Of a DNA stretch of 64,000 bases, positions 13,273 through 26,600 are shown piece by piece. A program made the position numbers and the translations under genes. Every line of letters starts with the position of its first letter. Position 1 is the stretch's first letter. The DNA comes from Vespa crabro (lineage: Eukaryota; Arthropoda; Insecta; Hymenoptera; Vespidae): contig NC_060964.1 of assembly GCF_910589235.1 (NCBI RefSeq), positions 8,776,512-8,840,511 on the forward strand. Direction: 5' to 3'. The notes under the pieces are model-generated. The model worked only from the letters and a program-made list of their open reading frames with translations. It was not told the origin of the DNA and did no database searches.

Positions 13273-13496
13273 ATTGAATTTTTTTTAATATCAAACGTTT
13301 TTCTATTTAATCTTTCACAATCCGTTATTCTGGTAAAGTCCTTGAAGCACTTCAAGATTTATTAGAGTGAAGTTGGCAAGTAATCCGGGTTGGCACCACT
13401 AGCAACTATTTTAATAATGGCAGCCACTGGTGCGCACTATGCACTTTGGGCATGCTAGAGTATTAGCAGCTTGAACAATAAATTTCGATGATTGTG

Positions 13497-13527
<31 letters not shown>

Positions 13528-13729
13528 GCTATTTTATTAACTATGCGACATATGTACTTGTAAAAAAGAAATTCACTCTATAATTGATTAATACTTTAAT
13601 TGACAACACTGTTTTAAATACAATATATACCTATTTTTAATAAACGGCATGTAATAATTATGTTTAAACGTATACTTACAACATATATATGCATATATGT
13701 ATGTATGTCAAAATTAATCGACTTAATAT
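13273..13729. other. Intergenic region TSEN34 5' flank / coiled-coil gene 3' flank
   Basis: No open frame of note. A (TA)n tract lies at about 13,496-13,521. The segment 13,380-13,460 is GC-richer and adjacent to the TSEN34 start, a plausible promoter zone (inference). Confidence 0.5.
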
Positions 13730-14228
13730 TCATATAGGTGGTGAACATCCCGTATTTGTGATTGGGAAGTATCGATTGAGTATTTCTTCGAGTGACCACC
13801 ATTTATACGGTGGCCCGACATATAAAAATATATTTACTGCATAAAATCCGAAAAAAAATACCAGTGCATAGAAAATGAGCGCGCGCCACGATGGTAGAAT
13901 TTGGATGTTCGTGAAAGAATGAGATACCGAAGTACTAGAAAAAAAAAAAAAAAAAAAAAAGGAAAAAAAAGAAAGAAAAAATGTTGATATAGATGACACA
14001 ATATCATGAAAAGTGTTTTGCCTATTGTCTATAATCACTCGCATATTACCGTAATCTTGTTTCTTCGCCAACAATTTTCGACTTTGCCGAACTCGAATGA
14101 TAGAATTTACAAACTTGTAGTACGCTCTTATTTTCTTCTAGCAAATTCTTTCTCGGTTGCGTTCTCTCGAGAAAATTTCTGAAATAATAATTGAATAATA
14201 CCTACATATTACATATTTTATATATACA

Positions 14229-14288
<60 letters not shown>

Positions 14289-17200
14289 TATAAATATTCC
14301 CTAAATATCTATAAATATGTTTGAAAAGCACAAGCATTCGATTTACATATTTTCATGAAAACAAACTTGACTAACTCTTTGCTATCTGACATTTGACTTT
14401 CACCATCCGACGACGTCGGCCTGATCTTTTCTTCCCTTGCAGTTGCGCAATTCGTTCTTCCTTCCTAAATGAAATATAATCTAATAGGTTAGGATGGTAC
14501 ATATGTTAAGAGAACTGAAGGAAAATGACAAAGTTTTCATCATTTAATACTAACCGTATCGTTTCTCTGTGCTACATTAGGTATAAAATCATCGGAATTC
14601 TCCCTGTTCGTAAGCGCACGTTTACTTCGCGACAACGCGATGTTATTTGCAAAACTACAAAGTGATATCGAAAGTGTTTCTTCTCCATCTCCAGAGTCGA
14701 CCTTTTCTAGGCGTTCCTCGTTATTCATCTCGTTCAAACGGTCCTTGTATATCCTAAATAAGGATAATTTTTTTCTTGACATTTCCAATTCAGCGAATCG
14801 TCGTACGAGCGACTCACAATTATCGTTGCCATCTTTCTTATTTTTACTTTTCGACGAATCTGCGCGATATAAATGTGATACGTTTGCATATAAATTAACA
14901 AAGAAAGAAAACAAGATCATTTAGAAGGTTGACATACTAACGTCTGTTAAACGATAGTGAAGAAAGGGAGGAAAAAAAAGGGCCTTACTTTTGTCCTTCG
15001 AATCGATGCGCATCGGTGTTGAGTATGCAGCTGGTAGATGATCTTCCGTATAACATTCTCGATCGAAATTAGAGAATCTTCGAAAATACATAGACGTTAT
15101 ATCGCGGCAAATGGGTGCCGTTAATTTATCGATTAAATATGTTTCACTATTGATCGAATAGATTTCTTTATTGATATCCATAAGATGATTATTAAGGCTT
15201 TCATTATAATAATCTCTGTTTAAACGACCTTCCTCAAAATGTTCCACGATTTTATATTGCTTTGTTTCGCGGATGTTCGTTTTCGATTTTATATTTTCAA
15301 GCAATTTATTACTCGCTGCAGTGAAATCTGCTTGTTGCGTATCCTTATTGGTAAAACGTTGCTCTTTGGTGAAAGGCGAGGCTTTATCCGATGGGAATTT
15401 CAATTTCATAGGAGCCAAGTGAACAGGACGGTGTAATTCAAATGGACGGTGTTCCAACTCGTCTATAGAAAAATCTTGGGGGAGTAGATTATCGGATCGA
15501 AGAGACGACGAACTAACCGAAGAATCTGTACTACTATCGTTCAATGACCGATAGGTACCTCCGAATGCGTATCCATGAGAGCTTGTTAAATTCTGCCGAT
15601 CGTTCTGTTTGAGCAGTACGGGAAACTTGTTTACTCTTTCAACTTCTTCACAAGTTGATCCGTCGAAGGATTTTTTTCTCATTTCAATGGCTTCATTGAT
15701 TAATGGCTCCGCTGATAATGGTTTTATGAAGGCATTAAACGATGGCCGACAAAATAAAACTTTCTTTTCCGGAAGTAGACTAGATTCGGACTTTGATTTA
15801 CGATTACCTGGTAAAGGATACGTCTTATTAATATCCACGTTTACATTAATGATTTTAATAAAGGAATTTGGGACATTGTAAATGTTTCCTTCGATATATT
15901 ACTTACGCTTTATTGCGACTCGTTTGGATGTAACCATAAAGTCTATTGGTAACGATAAATGGTCCATAAATGGTACAAATCTTTCATTATCCGTGTAATC
16001 TCCATTACCTTCATCCATAATATCGGCTCTTATTTTGGTAGCAGCGTCGTTATAAGAATTCTTACAGAACGTTAACTTATGAATAGTTTTTCTTCTTTCT
16101 AATCTAGTTGAACTATAAATAAATAATAATAGAAGAGATAAGCGAGATTCTAACGAAATATGTCTATATGCGATAGGAAGGACAAATTATCTTTCCTCAT
16201 TGACCTGATATTTTCCATTGATCTTTTTTTTCGTGGACTTGTAATACATCGAACACTTTTGTCGGATACTTGTATGATTGGATCGCCGACGATGGATTTC
16301 GGCACCATTACTACTTTAGGACATTTCGCAGATATAGTAAATTGGTCTTGTTTCTCTTTCGATATATCATGAGATGCGATTATTTGATTTTTTTTACAAC
16401 TAAAATTAAACGATAAGAAAATGATTGTAAAGAATTTCTAATCTTCGATGATATTTTTACATTCATATCGTATATTGATTTGCTTACAAGCATTCTAGAT
16501 GATCTTCCTCGTCTAAGTTAGACAATTCCTGCAAATTTTTTATCGTTCCAGAAATTGCCGGCACTTGAATACCAATTTCAATACCTCTAGGTTCTGGAGA
16601 TGTTGTCTTTACCTGATAAATAATTTACTTTAATAACTACGTAATCCCATTTGTTCGCTTTACACGACTAACCATATCCAAAAGAATTTGTATCCTTTCT
16701 TTAAGGACCTCCAAATTTGTCATCTTTTCAGAACTCTCAGTACAATGGTTTATATTTTGTATAAGATGAAGACAGTTCTTGTCGCGTCCCGATACCAATT
16801 GTTGGAAAACACTTTGATAAATTAAAAAAAAAAAAAAAAAAAAAGGAAATATCCCGGTATAAAATATTTTCAAAGTTAGGGCATTAATAAAAATGCATTA
16901 ATGTATATATTTACCATTCTGTTTGTTGTATAAGTTTATCAACTTCTAATTCGTAACATTGCACTTGCTTCTTTAATTCGTAGCTTATCGTATCATTCCA
17001 GCTGCATATATTCGTGAAACCCTTAAAGGTACATATATATATATATGTATAATGCATGAAGAATTGTTCCTTTACACACACACGGATATATTTCTTTCGT
17101 TTTATTCTTTCTCTTTTGTTCTTCTTTTTTGCACAGATCAGTGAGAGATAAAATTTTTACACTTACGGAAGCTTTCAATTCGTCATACAGGGAATCTTGA

Positions 17201-18363
17201 AGAAACGTATCGTTGAATCTGTTATATGGAATATCGTGTACCGTGCAATATGGTTCTGCGTTCGAATGTGGCGTCTTAGAGAGCTGAAATTATATTCAAG
17301 AAAATCTCTATTATATACGTGCACCTAATTACAAACACACACACAGAGAGAGAGAGATTTTCTGCGATCCTAACGATCAAGTAAGTACGGCTGACGACGA
17401 AGATGAAAATGAACTCACTTTGTCTGTAGAAGTACGAGTATTCATACTTATGAGTAATTTTAATTCCGCATTTTCATCTTCTAGTTGACGATTATTTTCT
17501 CGTAGCACCTGCAAGACATAGACGATTATGGCTATTCATATGACGATTCTATTAAATCATTGAACACCTTGGCGGATAAGAAGAAATTGTATTTACGTCT
17601 GCTTACTTTGATCATATTCTCGCGCGCTTCGTAATTACTTCGAAGATTTTCATTCGCTTCTTTCAAGTCTGTAATTGTCATAAGCAATGATTCGCACTCG
17701 TTATACTTTTCATCCAATTTTTCAACTATTTCATCCTTCTTTTTCGTACATTCGAGTCTTTCATTCGTAACTTTCTTTAACTTATCCTTCAGACTTGTTA
17801 CTTCTTGCGCCTAATTGCAAGTGCAAGAAAAATTATAATTACGAATCCATAATATTTTTTCGTTGCGAACGATCATATCACCATTACAACCTCTAATTCG
17901 ACCGTTTCTAATCTTGTTAATAATATCCGTTGCTCTTTTGTAGATTTCTGGAGTGCTATATTGGTGTCTTTTTCTTTTCTCCTAACTTCATCCAATATGT
18001 CTTTTTGTTCATCATATTCTCGTTGCAGTTCACTATATTTTTCATGGATTTGTTCCCTGCGGAATAATCAAGGAGCAATACGCCATCGAATTTCAAATAA
18101 TAATTATAAAAATACAATTGAATAGATATAACTTATAATACATACAATTGACGTTTGAAATATTTTTGTTGCCTTTCCAAAATTGAATTTCTATCATCTA
18201 ATTTCGCGATTTCTTCTCGAAGAAGAGCGTTTTCTTCCGTTATTTGCGTTACTTTTAAATGGAATTTCGTATTTCGGATATCCTCCTCCATGTCGTCTTT
18301 CCTGGATATTATGGCTATTTACTTAATTTTTGCATTTGTTGTTGTTTTCTTTCTTGGGCGTAG

Positions 18364-18406
<43 letters not shown>

Positions 18407-18731
18407 TTTGTTTGTTTGTTTGTTTGTCGCGCATACATTCATTTATTAATCAGCGCTACCTGTTGGAGTGACAAACAAAACTTATCGGGGGAATATATTT
18501 TTTAAATTATTGCATTTTTTATCACGAATCAATTATCACCCGGCTTGTAATATAGAATATGAGCCGTGACCAAAAATCGTGTCATGCTAAAGGAGCATGT
18601 ACAATTAAACACATACATACTAAATAAGTATATAATTATGTTATAGGAGAGAACAGAGGCTCTTGATCATCTTTCGTTTAACATAAACAAAGTATGTAAG
18701 CTGTTTACCTAGGTTTTTTCCAGCTTGGCAT
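13730..18731 (-). CDS. Large coiled-coil protein with C-terminal tail anchor, KASH-like; 16 exons
   Basis: I do not recognise the family. Minus exons: 18731..18709, 18301..18146, 18056..17891, 17810..17607, 17508..17419, 17283..17167, 17021..16915, 16811..16673, 16612..16488, 16399..16205, 16112..15907, 15807..14989, 14859..14555, 14464..14376, 14178..14050 and 13934..13730. All phases match, giving 1,024 residues. Residues about 10-215 are a strong coiled coil (Leu/Glu/Lys heptads, no proline); about 250-915 is Ser/Asp/Lys-rich and probably disordered with short helical parts. Residues 975-996 are a single hydrophobic segment preceded by Trp-Arg and followed by only 28 residues (start GPPYKWW, end GCSPPI). 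This C-tail topology, with a short lumenal peptide ending in prolines, resembles KASH proteins that bind SUN proteins across the nuclear envelope; KASH5 and JAW1/LRMP also pair a coiled coil with a C-terminal KASH. That assignment is inference. Exon 1 (MPSWKKPR) is the least certain; Met12 in exon 2 is an alternative start. Intron 1 carries a (TG)n tract. Confidence 0.8.
14230..14292. repeat. (TA)n microsatellite in intron of the coiled-coil gene
   Basis: Nearly pure TA dinucleotides of about 60 bp between the exons at 14,376 and 14,178. Confidence 0.9.
18365..18427. repeat. (TG)n(TTTG)n microsatellite in intron 1 of the coiled-coil gene
   Basis: About 18 TG units pass directly into six TTTG tetramers. 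The plus-strand open frame that runs over it is an artefact of the repeat plus antisense exon 2. Confidence 0.92.
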
Positions 18732-19709
18732 TCACCATAACGTCATTTTGTTCACTCGAAATACGTAGATATGTCACGACGTTTTTATCAAGGCCAGGAC
18801 GTTTATTACTTATCAAATTCAAGTTACCGGGTTAAAGAAAATTTTAGGTTAAGAATATTTGGCTTATAATCGATAAGTTTTCGCTTTTAACCTTCTTACC
18901 GTCTAAAGAAGCATAAAGAGAAGAATAAAGATGAGATATAGATGTAATACATATCTACGTGTTATTAAATCGATCGCGATAGAAACGAATTGTCCTATAT
19001 ATTTTAGAATTTGAACCGTTAAAATGTTACAATTACGATTTAAGATCTATACAATTGCGGGTCATTACTTGACGTTATAAACGCCTGCCAACACAGGACG
19101 GAGCGCAAATTAAAGTTGGTAATCATTTAAACGATCGTTTTTTTTCCGGAAATTTTCATCAAGTCCACCAATGGCAAAATGTTAGAAGCTATTATTATTG
19201 GTTAAGCCCATTATGTACTTATATACTTATTGTTAATTACGAAACAAACTAATCGAACAAGACCGATACCAACAAGACATATCGTTGGTATTTGATAAAA
19301 TAATTATGACAGAATTTGTGGTATTATGCATTTTGATCGGTTTTATTATCGGCATCATTCATAACTACCGCGCGTATCCATGGCGCCCAAATACTTGTGG
19401 CCAAATAAGTAACTTACGAAGAGGATCTACTTAACAAATTGCACCTACCTTATCGTATTATATTAATTGACGAGTACCTTATATTAACTTCAATTTAATC
19501 GCTTTTCTTTTTATACTAACTTTATATCAATCACACGGGATTTATTAAAAAGAGTCGAATCGAATCTTGCCAATTTAGGTGATATTTCGTGTATATAACG
19601 TGCGAAACTGATCTGCGTTTTCAACATATAAATGCTACTATATACATATGTATTAAAGTCTAATATGATATAAAATAATATTAATAATCCATAAATGATT
19701 AAATGAAAC

Positions 19710-19766
<57 letters not shown>

Positions 19767-20650
19767 CAAAGGTAGACGGATCGGAATTAAGGAAGTGCAT
19801 GGAAAGGGTCTGAACGCGTCTGAATGGTTGCTTGCGCGAACGTAGATTCCGTAACGCGTTAGAAAGTACGAACGGAGAACACTTGTCCTTTGATCGTTTA
19901 CATCTGCTTTTGTCAATATGGATTTAGTTCATAAATTTTCAGTATTTTATAAATATATACAAACGAGATCGCATTTTCTTTATCCCTCGGGATACGAGAG
20001 GAAGCTGACGTAATAACTCCCATTGTCCTAGTTGACCTATAACGATCGGTGCACGCTAAAAGAAAAATATTCAAAGTCCAACGCGTCGTAAGACTGTGTA
20101 AAATTATATTGAAAATTTAAATATTCATTTGCATATTTTTTAATATTTATGTTTCGATCTGCGTAATGTTTAATTGAATATGCTATTGTTTAAATTCTAA
20201 TCAGTTTATAATCCGTGTATATTTCAAATTGTTTAAATATATCATTAAATCTTCAGTAAGTAATGACTTATTTAAGCTTAACTATATGGAAGGAGAGAAT
20301 TTCGATGATTACACTTCTTAAGACAAGAGAAAATTGTTTCGATATTCGTCAATATCAATCAATCGTCCGTTTTTATTTATATTATACGCGTAGACAACAA
20401 TTCTCAGATAATTAATTAAAATGAATTTAATTTAGCGTTAAAATTATATTAGGTTTTATGGATATTACGAGAAATTAATGCGAATATACTATCCAGTTTA
20501 AATACAGATCCATTGTATCCCGTATTCATTATAATATGTTTAAATAATTATAAAATTATCAAGAGTATAAGTTATTTAAATTTTCACTTGTGATTTTGGG
20601 ATATATCTCTACTTTAATGATTAAATTTCTTAGAACAAGAAAACATATAG
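18732..20650. other. Gene-poor transition from last gene to satellite
   Basis: 5' flank of the coiled-coil gene, then AT-rich DNA. It holds a (TA)n microsatellite at about 19,712-19,764 and a doubtful 42-codon open frame at 19,306. From about 20,100 the sequence is very AT-rich with TTTAAATA-type words that foreshadow the satellite starting near 20,650. Confidence 0.6.
19306..19434 (+). CDS. Candidate small ORF, 42 residues with hydrophobic N-terminus
   Basis: ATG at 19306 and TAA at 19432-19434. The N-terminus (MTEFVVLCILIGFIIGIIHN) is a single hydrophobic segment followed by a polar, basic tail with Trp, Cys and Pro (YRAYPWRPNTCG). That is the look of a small signal-anchored protein or the first exon of a membrane-anchored enzyme. 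No downstream exon is evident before the satellite and I know no homologue. Chance origin in AT-rich DNA is quite possible. Confidence 0.22.
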   Translation: MTEFVVLCILIGFIIGIIHNYRAYPWRPNTCGQISNLRRGST

Positions 20651-23600
20651 AATATGGTAATATCTCAAAAATAGTACATTTAATAAAACATCTAAAAGTT
20701 TGAACCGCGCGAAGGACCAACAATAATTTTGATATAATATTCTATTACTTAAAAAATTAAATTTAGGAGTAGTTTCCTCGTGTAATATAAACATCAACGT
20801 CATTTTCTTCACTTTGACAGTTCGCGACTTAGTTTGCTTTTGCACTCCGACGTGTGCACTTCGAGATTCTCTTTTCTAAACGCTAAAGATTATAAATTAA
20901 TATTTTCGGTAATTTTATAATTATCTAAACGATTTTTATAGCACGCGGGATAGAATAAAGTAATATTTAAACAATAGTTCATTTATTTAAACATTAAAAA
21001 GTCTGAATCGCGCGCGTGACTTAAAATAATTTTAATATAAACTTCTGGTACTTAAATATTTTAATTTCGAAGCGGTTTTCTCTGGTAATATAAACATAAA
21101 CGCACTTCTTCACGACTTTGACAGTTCGCGACTTAGTTTGCTCTTGCACTCCGACGTGTGCACTTCGTGATTCTCTTTTCTAAACGCTAAAACTATTAAA
21201 TTAATAATTTCGGTAATTTTATATTTATTTATACGGTTTTTATAGAACGCGGGATAGAATAGAGTAATATTTAAACAATAGTTCGTTTATTTAAACAATA
21301 AAAATACTGAAACGCGCGTGGGACTTAAAGTAATTTTAATGTTAACATCTATTACTTAAAATTTTTAATTTCGGAGTAGTTGCCTCGTGTAATATAAACA
21401 TAAACGCACTTTTCCACGACTTTGACAGTTCGCGACTTAGTTTCCTCTTGCACTCCGACGCGTACACTTCGTGATTCTCTTTTCTAAACGCTATAACTTA
21501 TAAATTAATATTTTCGATAATTTTATAGTTATTTATACGATTTTTATAGCACGCGGGATAGAATAGAGTAATGTTTAAACAATAGCTCATATATTTAAAA
21601 AATGAAGAGTCTGAATCGCGCGCGGGTCTTAAATTAATTTTAATATAAACTTCTAGTTATTAAAAATTTTAATTTCGGAGCGGATATCTCTGGTAATATA
21701 AACATAAACGCACTTTTTCACGACTTTGACAGTTCGCGACTTAGTTTGCTCTTGCACTCCAACGTGTGCACTTCGTGATTCCTTTTTCTAAACGTTAAAG
21801 ATTATAAATTAATATTTTCGGTAATTTTATAAATATTTACACGGTTTTTATATCACGCAGGGTAGAATAGAGTAATATTTAAACAATAGTTCATTTATTT
21901 AAACAATAAAAAGTCTGAATTGCGCGCGGGACTTAAAATAATTCTAATATAAACTTCTAGTACTTAAAACTTTTAATTTCCGAGCGGTTTTCTCTGGTAT
22001 TATAAACGTAAACGCACTGTTTCACGACTTTGTCAGTTCGCGACTTAGTTTGCTCTTGCACTCCAACGTGTGCACTTCGTGATTCCCTTTTCTAAACGCT
22101 AATGAATTATAAATTAATATTTTCGATAATTTTATAGTTATTTATACGGTTTTTATATCACGCGGGATAGAATAGAGTATTATATAAACACTGGTTCATT
22201 TATTTAAACAATAAAAACTCTGAATCGCGCGTGGGACTTAAAGCAATTTGAATATAAACTTCTTGTACTTAAAAATTTTAATTTCGGAGCGGTTTTCTCT
22301 GGTAATATAAACATAAACGCACTTTTTCACGACTTTGACAGTTCGCGACTTAGTTTGCTCTTGCACTCCGACGTGTGCACATCGTGATTCCCTTTTCTAA
22401 ACGCTAAAACTATTAAATTAATAATTTCGGTAATTTTATAATTATTTATACGGTTTTTATAGCACGCGGGATAGAATAGAGTAATATTTAAACAATAGTT
22501 CGTTTATTTAAACAATAAGAATTCTGAATCGCGCGTGGGACTTAAAGTAATTTGAATATAAACTTCTTGTACTTAAAAATTTTAATTTCGGAACGGTTTT
22601 CTCTTGAGAAATAAACATAAACGCACTTTTTCACGACTTTGAAAGCTCGCGACTTAGTTTGCTCTTGCACTCCGACGTGTGCACTTCGTGATTCTCTTTT
22701 CTAAACGCTAAAACTATTAAATTAATAATTTCGGTAATTTTATAATTATTTATACGGTTTTTATAGCCCGCGGGATAGAATAGTGTAATATTTAAACAAT
22801 AGTTGGTTTATTTAAACAATAAAAATTCTGAATCGCGCGCGGAACTTAAAATAATTATAATATAAACTTCTAGTACTTAAAAATTTTAATTTCGGAGCGG
22901 TTTTTTCTTGTGACATAAACATAAAGGCACTTATACACGACTTTGACAGTTCGCGACTTAGTTTGCTCTTGCACTCCGACGTGTGCACTTCGTGATTCTC
23001 TTTTCTAAACGCTAAAGATTATAAATTAATATTTTCGATAGTTTTATAATTATCTACACGGTTTTTATAGCTCGCGGAATAGAATAGAGTATTAATTAAA
23101 CACTGGTTCATTTATTTAAACAATAAAAACTCCGAATAGCGCGCGGAACTTAAAATAATTTGAATATAAACTTATTGTACTTAAAAATTTTAATTTTGTA
23201 GCGGTTTTCTTTGGTAAGATAAACATAAACGCACTTTTTCACGACTTTGACAATTCGCGACTTAGTTTGCTCTTGCACTCCGACGTGTGCACTTCGTGAT
23301 TCAATTTTCTAAACACTAATACTTATAAATTAATATTTTCGATAATTTTATAATTATCTATACGATTTTTATAGCACGCGGGATAGAATAGAGTAATGTT
23401 TAAACAATAGTTCATTTATTTAAACAATGAAGAGGCTGAATCGCGCGCGGGTCTTAAAGTAATTTTAATATAAACTTCTAGTTATTAAAAATTTTAATTT
23501 CGGAGCGGATATCTCTGGTAATATAAACATAAACGCACTTCTTCACGACTTTGACAGTTCGCGACTTAGTTTGCTCTTGCACTCCGACGTGTGCACTTCG

Positions 23601-26600
23601 TGATTCTCTTTTCTAAACGCTAATGAATTATAAATTAATATTTTCGATAATTTTATAGTTATTTATACGGTTTTTATATCACGCGGGATAGAATAGAGTA
23701 TTATATAAACACTGGTTCATTTATTTAAACAATAAAAACTCTGAATCGCGCGTGGGACTTAAAGCAATTTGAATATAAACTTCTTGTACTTAAAAATTTT
23801 AATTTCGGAGCGGTTATCTCTGGTAATATAAACATAAACGCACTTTTTCACGACTTTGACAGTTCGCGACTTAGTTTGCTCTTGCACTCCAACGTGTGCA
23901 CTTCGTGATTCTATTTTCTAAACGCTAAAGAGTGTAAATTAATATTTTCGGTAATTTTATAATTATCTACACGGTTTTTATAGCTCGCGGAATAGAATAG
24001 AGTATTATTTAAACACTGGTTCATTTATTTAAACAATAAAAACTCTGAATCGCGCGCGGAACTTAAAATAATTATAATATAAACTTCTAGTACTTAAAAA
24101 TTTTAATTTCGGAACGGTTTTCTCTTGAGAAATAAACATAAACGCACTTTTTCACGACTTTGACAGCTCGCGACTTAGTTTGCTCTTGCACTCCGACGTG
24201 TGCACTTCGTGATTCTCTTTTCTAAACGCTAAAACTATTAAATTAATAATTTCGGTAATTTTATAATTATTTATACGGTTTTTATAGCACGCGGGATAGA
24301 ATAGAGTAATATTTAACAATAGTTGGTTTATTTAAACAATAAAAATTCTGAATCGCGCGCGGAACTTAAAATAATTAAAATATAAACTTCTAGTACTTAA
24401 AAATTTTAATTTCGGAGCGGTTTTCTCTTGTGACATAAACATAAAGGCACTTATACACGACTTTGACAGTTCGCGACTTAGTTTGCTCTTGCACTCCGAC
24501 GTGTGCACTTCGTGATTCCCTTTTCGAAGCGCTAAAGATTATAAATTAATATTTTCGATAGTTTTATAATTATCTACACGGTTTTTATAGCTCGCGGAAT
24601 AGAATAGAGTATTAATTAAACACTGGTTCATTTATTTAAACAATGAAGAGTCTTAATCGCGCGCGGGTCTTAAAATAATTTTAATATAAACTTCTAGTTA
24701 TTAAAAATTTTAATTTCGGAGGGGTTATCTCTTGTGACATAAACATAAACGCACTTCTTCACGACTTTGACAGTCCGCGACTTAGTTTGCTCTTGCACTC
24801 CGACGTGTGCACTTCGTGATTCTCTTTTCTAAACGCTATAACTTATAAATTAATATTTTCTGTAATTTTATAATTATCTACACGGTTTTTATAGCTCGCG
24901 GAATAGAATAGAGTATTATTTAAACACTGGTTCATTTATTTAAACAATAAAAACTCCGAATCGCGCGCGGAACTTAAAATAATTTGAAGATAAACTTATT
25001 GTACTTAAAAATTTTAATTTTGTAGCGGTTTTCTTTGGTAAGATAAACATAAACGCACTTTTTCACGACTTTGACAATTCGCGACTTAGTTTGCTCTTGC
25101 ACTCCGACGTGTGCACTTCGTGATTCAATTTTCTAAACACTAATACTTATAAATTAATATTTTCGATAATTTTATAATTATCTACACGGTTTTTATAGCT
25201 CGCGGAATAGAATAGAGTATTATTTAAACACTGGTTCATTTATTTAAACAATAAAAACTCTGAATCGCGCGCGGAACTTAAAATAATTATAATATAAACT
25301 TCTAGTACTTAAAAATTTTAATTTCGGAGCGGATATCTCTGGTAATATAAACATAAACGCACTTCTTCACGACTTTGACAGTTCGCGACTTAGTTTGCTC
25401 TTGCACTCCCACGTGTGCACTTCGTGATTCTCTTTTCTAAACGCTAAAACTATTAAATTAATAATTTCTGTAATTTTATAATTATTTATACGGTTTTTAT
25501 ATCACTCGGGATAGAATAGAGTAATATTTAAACAATAGTTCTTTTATTTAAACATTCAAAAGTCTGAATCGCGCGCGGGACTTAAAATAATTTTAATATA
25601 AACTTCTAGTACATAAAAATTTTAATTTCGGAGCGGTTTTCTCTGGTAAGATAAACATAAACGCACTTTTTCACGACTTTGACAGTTCGCGACTTAGTTT
25701 GCTCTTGCACTCCGACGTGTGCACTTCGTGATTCTCTTTTCTAAACGCTAAAACTTATAAATTAATATTTACGATATTTTATAATTATTTATACGGTTTT
25801 TATAGCACGCGGGATAGAATAGAGTAATGTTTAAACAATAGTTCATTTATTTAAACATTGAAGAGTCTTAATCGCGAGCGGGTCTTAAAATAATTTTAAT
25901 ATAAACTTCTAGTTATTAAAAATTTTAATTTCGGAGCGGATATCTCTGGTAATATAAACATAAACGCACTTCTTCACGACTTTGACAGTTCGCGACTTAG
26001 TTTGCTCTTGCACTCCGACGTGTGCACTTCGTGATTCTCTTTTCTAAACGCTAATGAATTATAAATTAATATTTTCGATAATTTTATAGTTATTTATACG
26101 GTTTTTATATCACGCGGGATAGAATAGAGTATTATATAAACACTGGTTCATTTATTTAAACAATGAAGAGTCTTAATCGCGCGCGGGTCTTAAAATAATT
26201 TTAATATAAACTTCTAGTTATTAAAAATTTTAATTTCGGAGGGGTTATCTCTTGTGACATAAACATAAACGCACTTCTTCACGACTTTGACAGTCCGCGA
26301 CTTAGTTTGCTCTTGCACTCCGACGTGTGCACTTCGTGATTCTCTTTTCTAAACGCTATAACTTATAAATTAATATTTTCTGTAATTTTATAATTATCTA
26401 CACGGTTTTTATAGCTCGCGGAATAGAATAGAGTATTATTTAAACACTGGTTCATTTATTTAAACAATAAAAACTCCGAATCGCGCGCGGAACTTAAAAT
26501 AATTTGAAGATAAACTTATTGTACTTAAAAATTTTAATTTTGTAGCGGTTTTCTTTGGTAAGATAAACATAAACGCACTTTTTCACGACTTTGACAATTC

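Noticed and set aside
15838..15907. Very short intron alternative between exons 11 and 12 of the coiled-coil gene (acceptor near 15,890)
   Set aside because: It would leave an intron of about 18 nt. The GTAAGT donor with the TTTACCAG acceptor at 15,808 keeps phase and gives a normal intron of about 100 nt.
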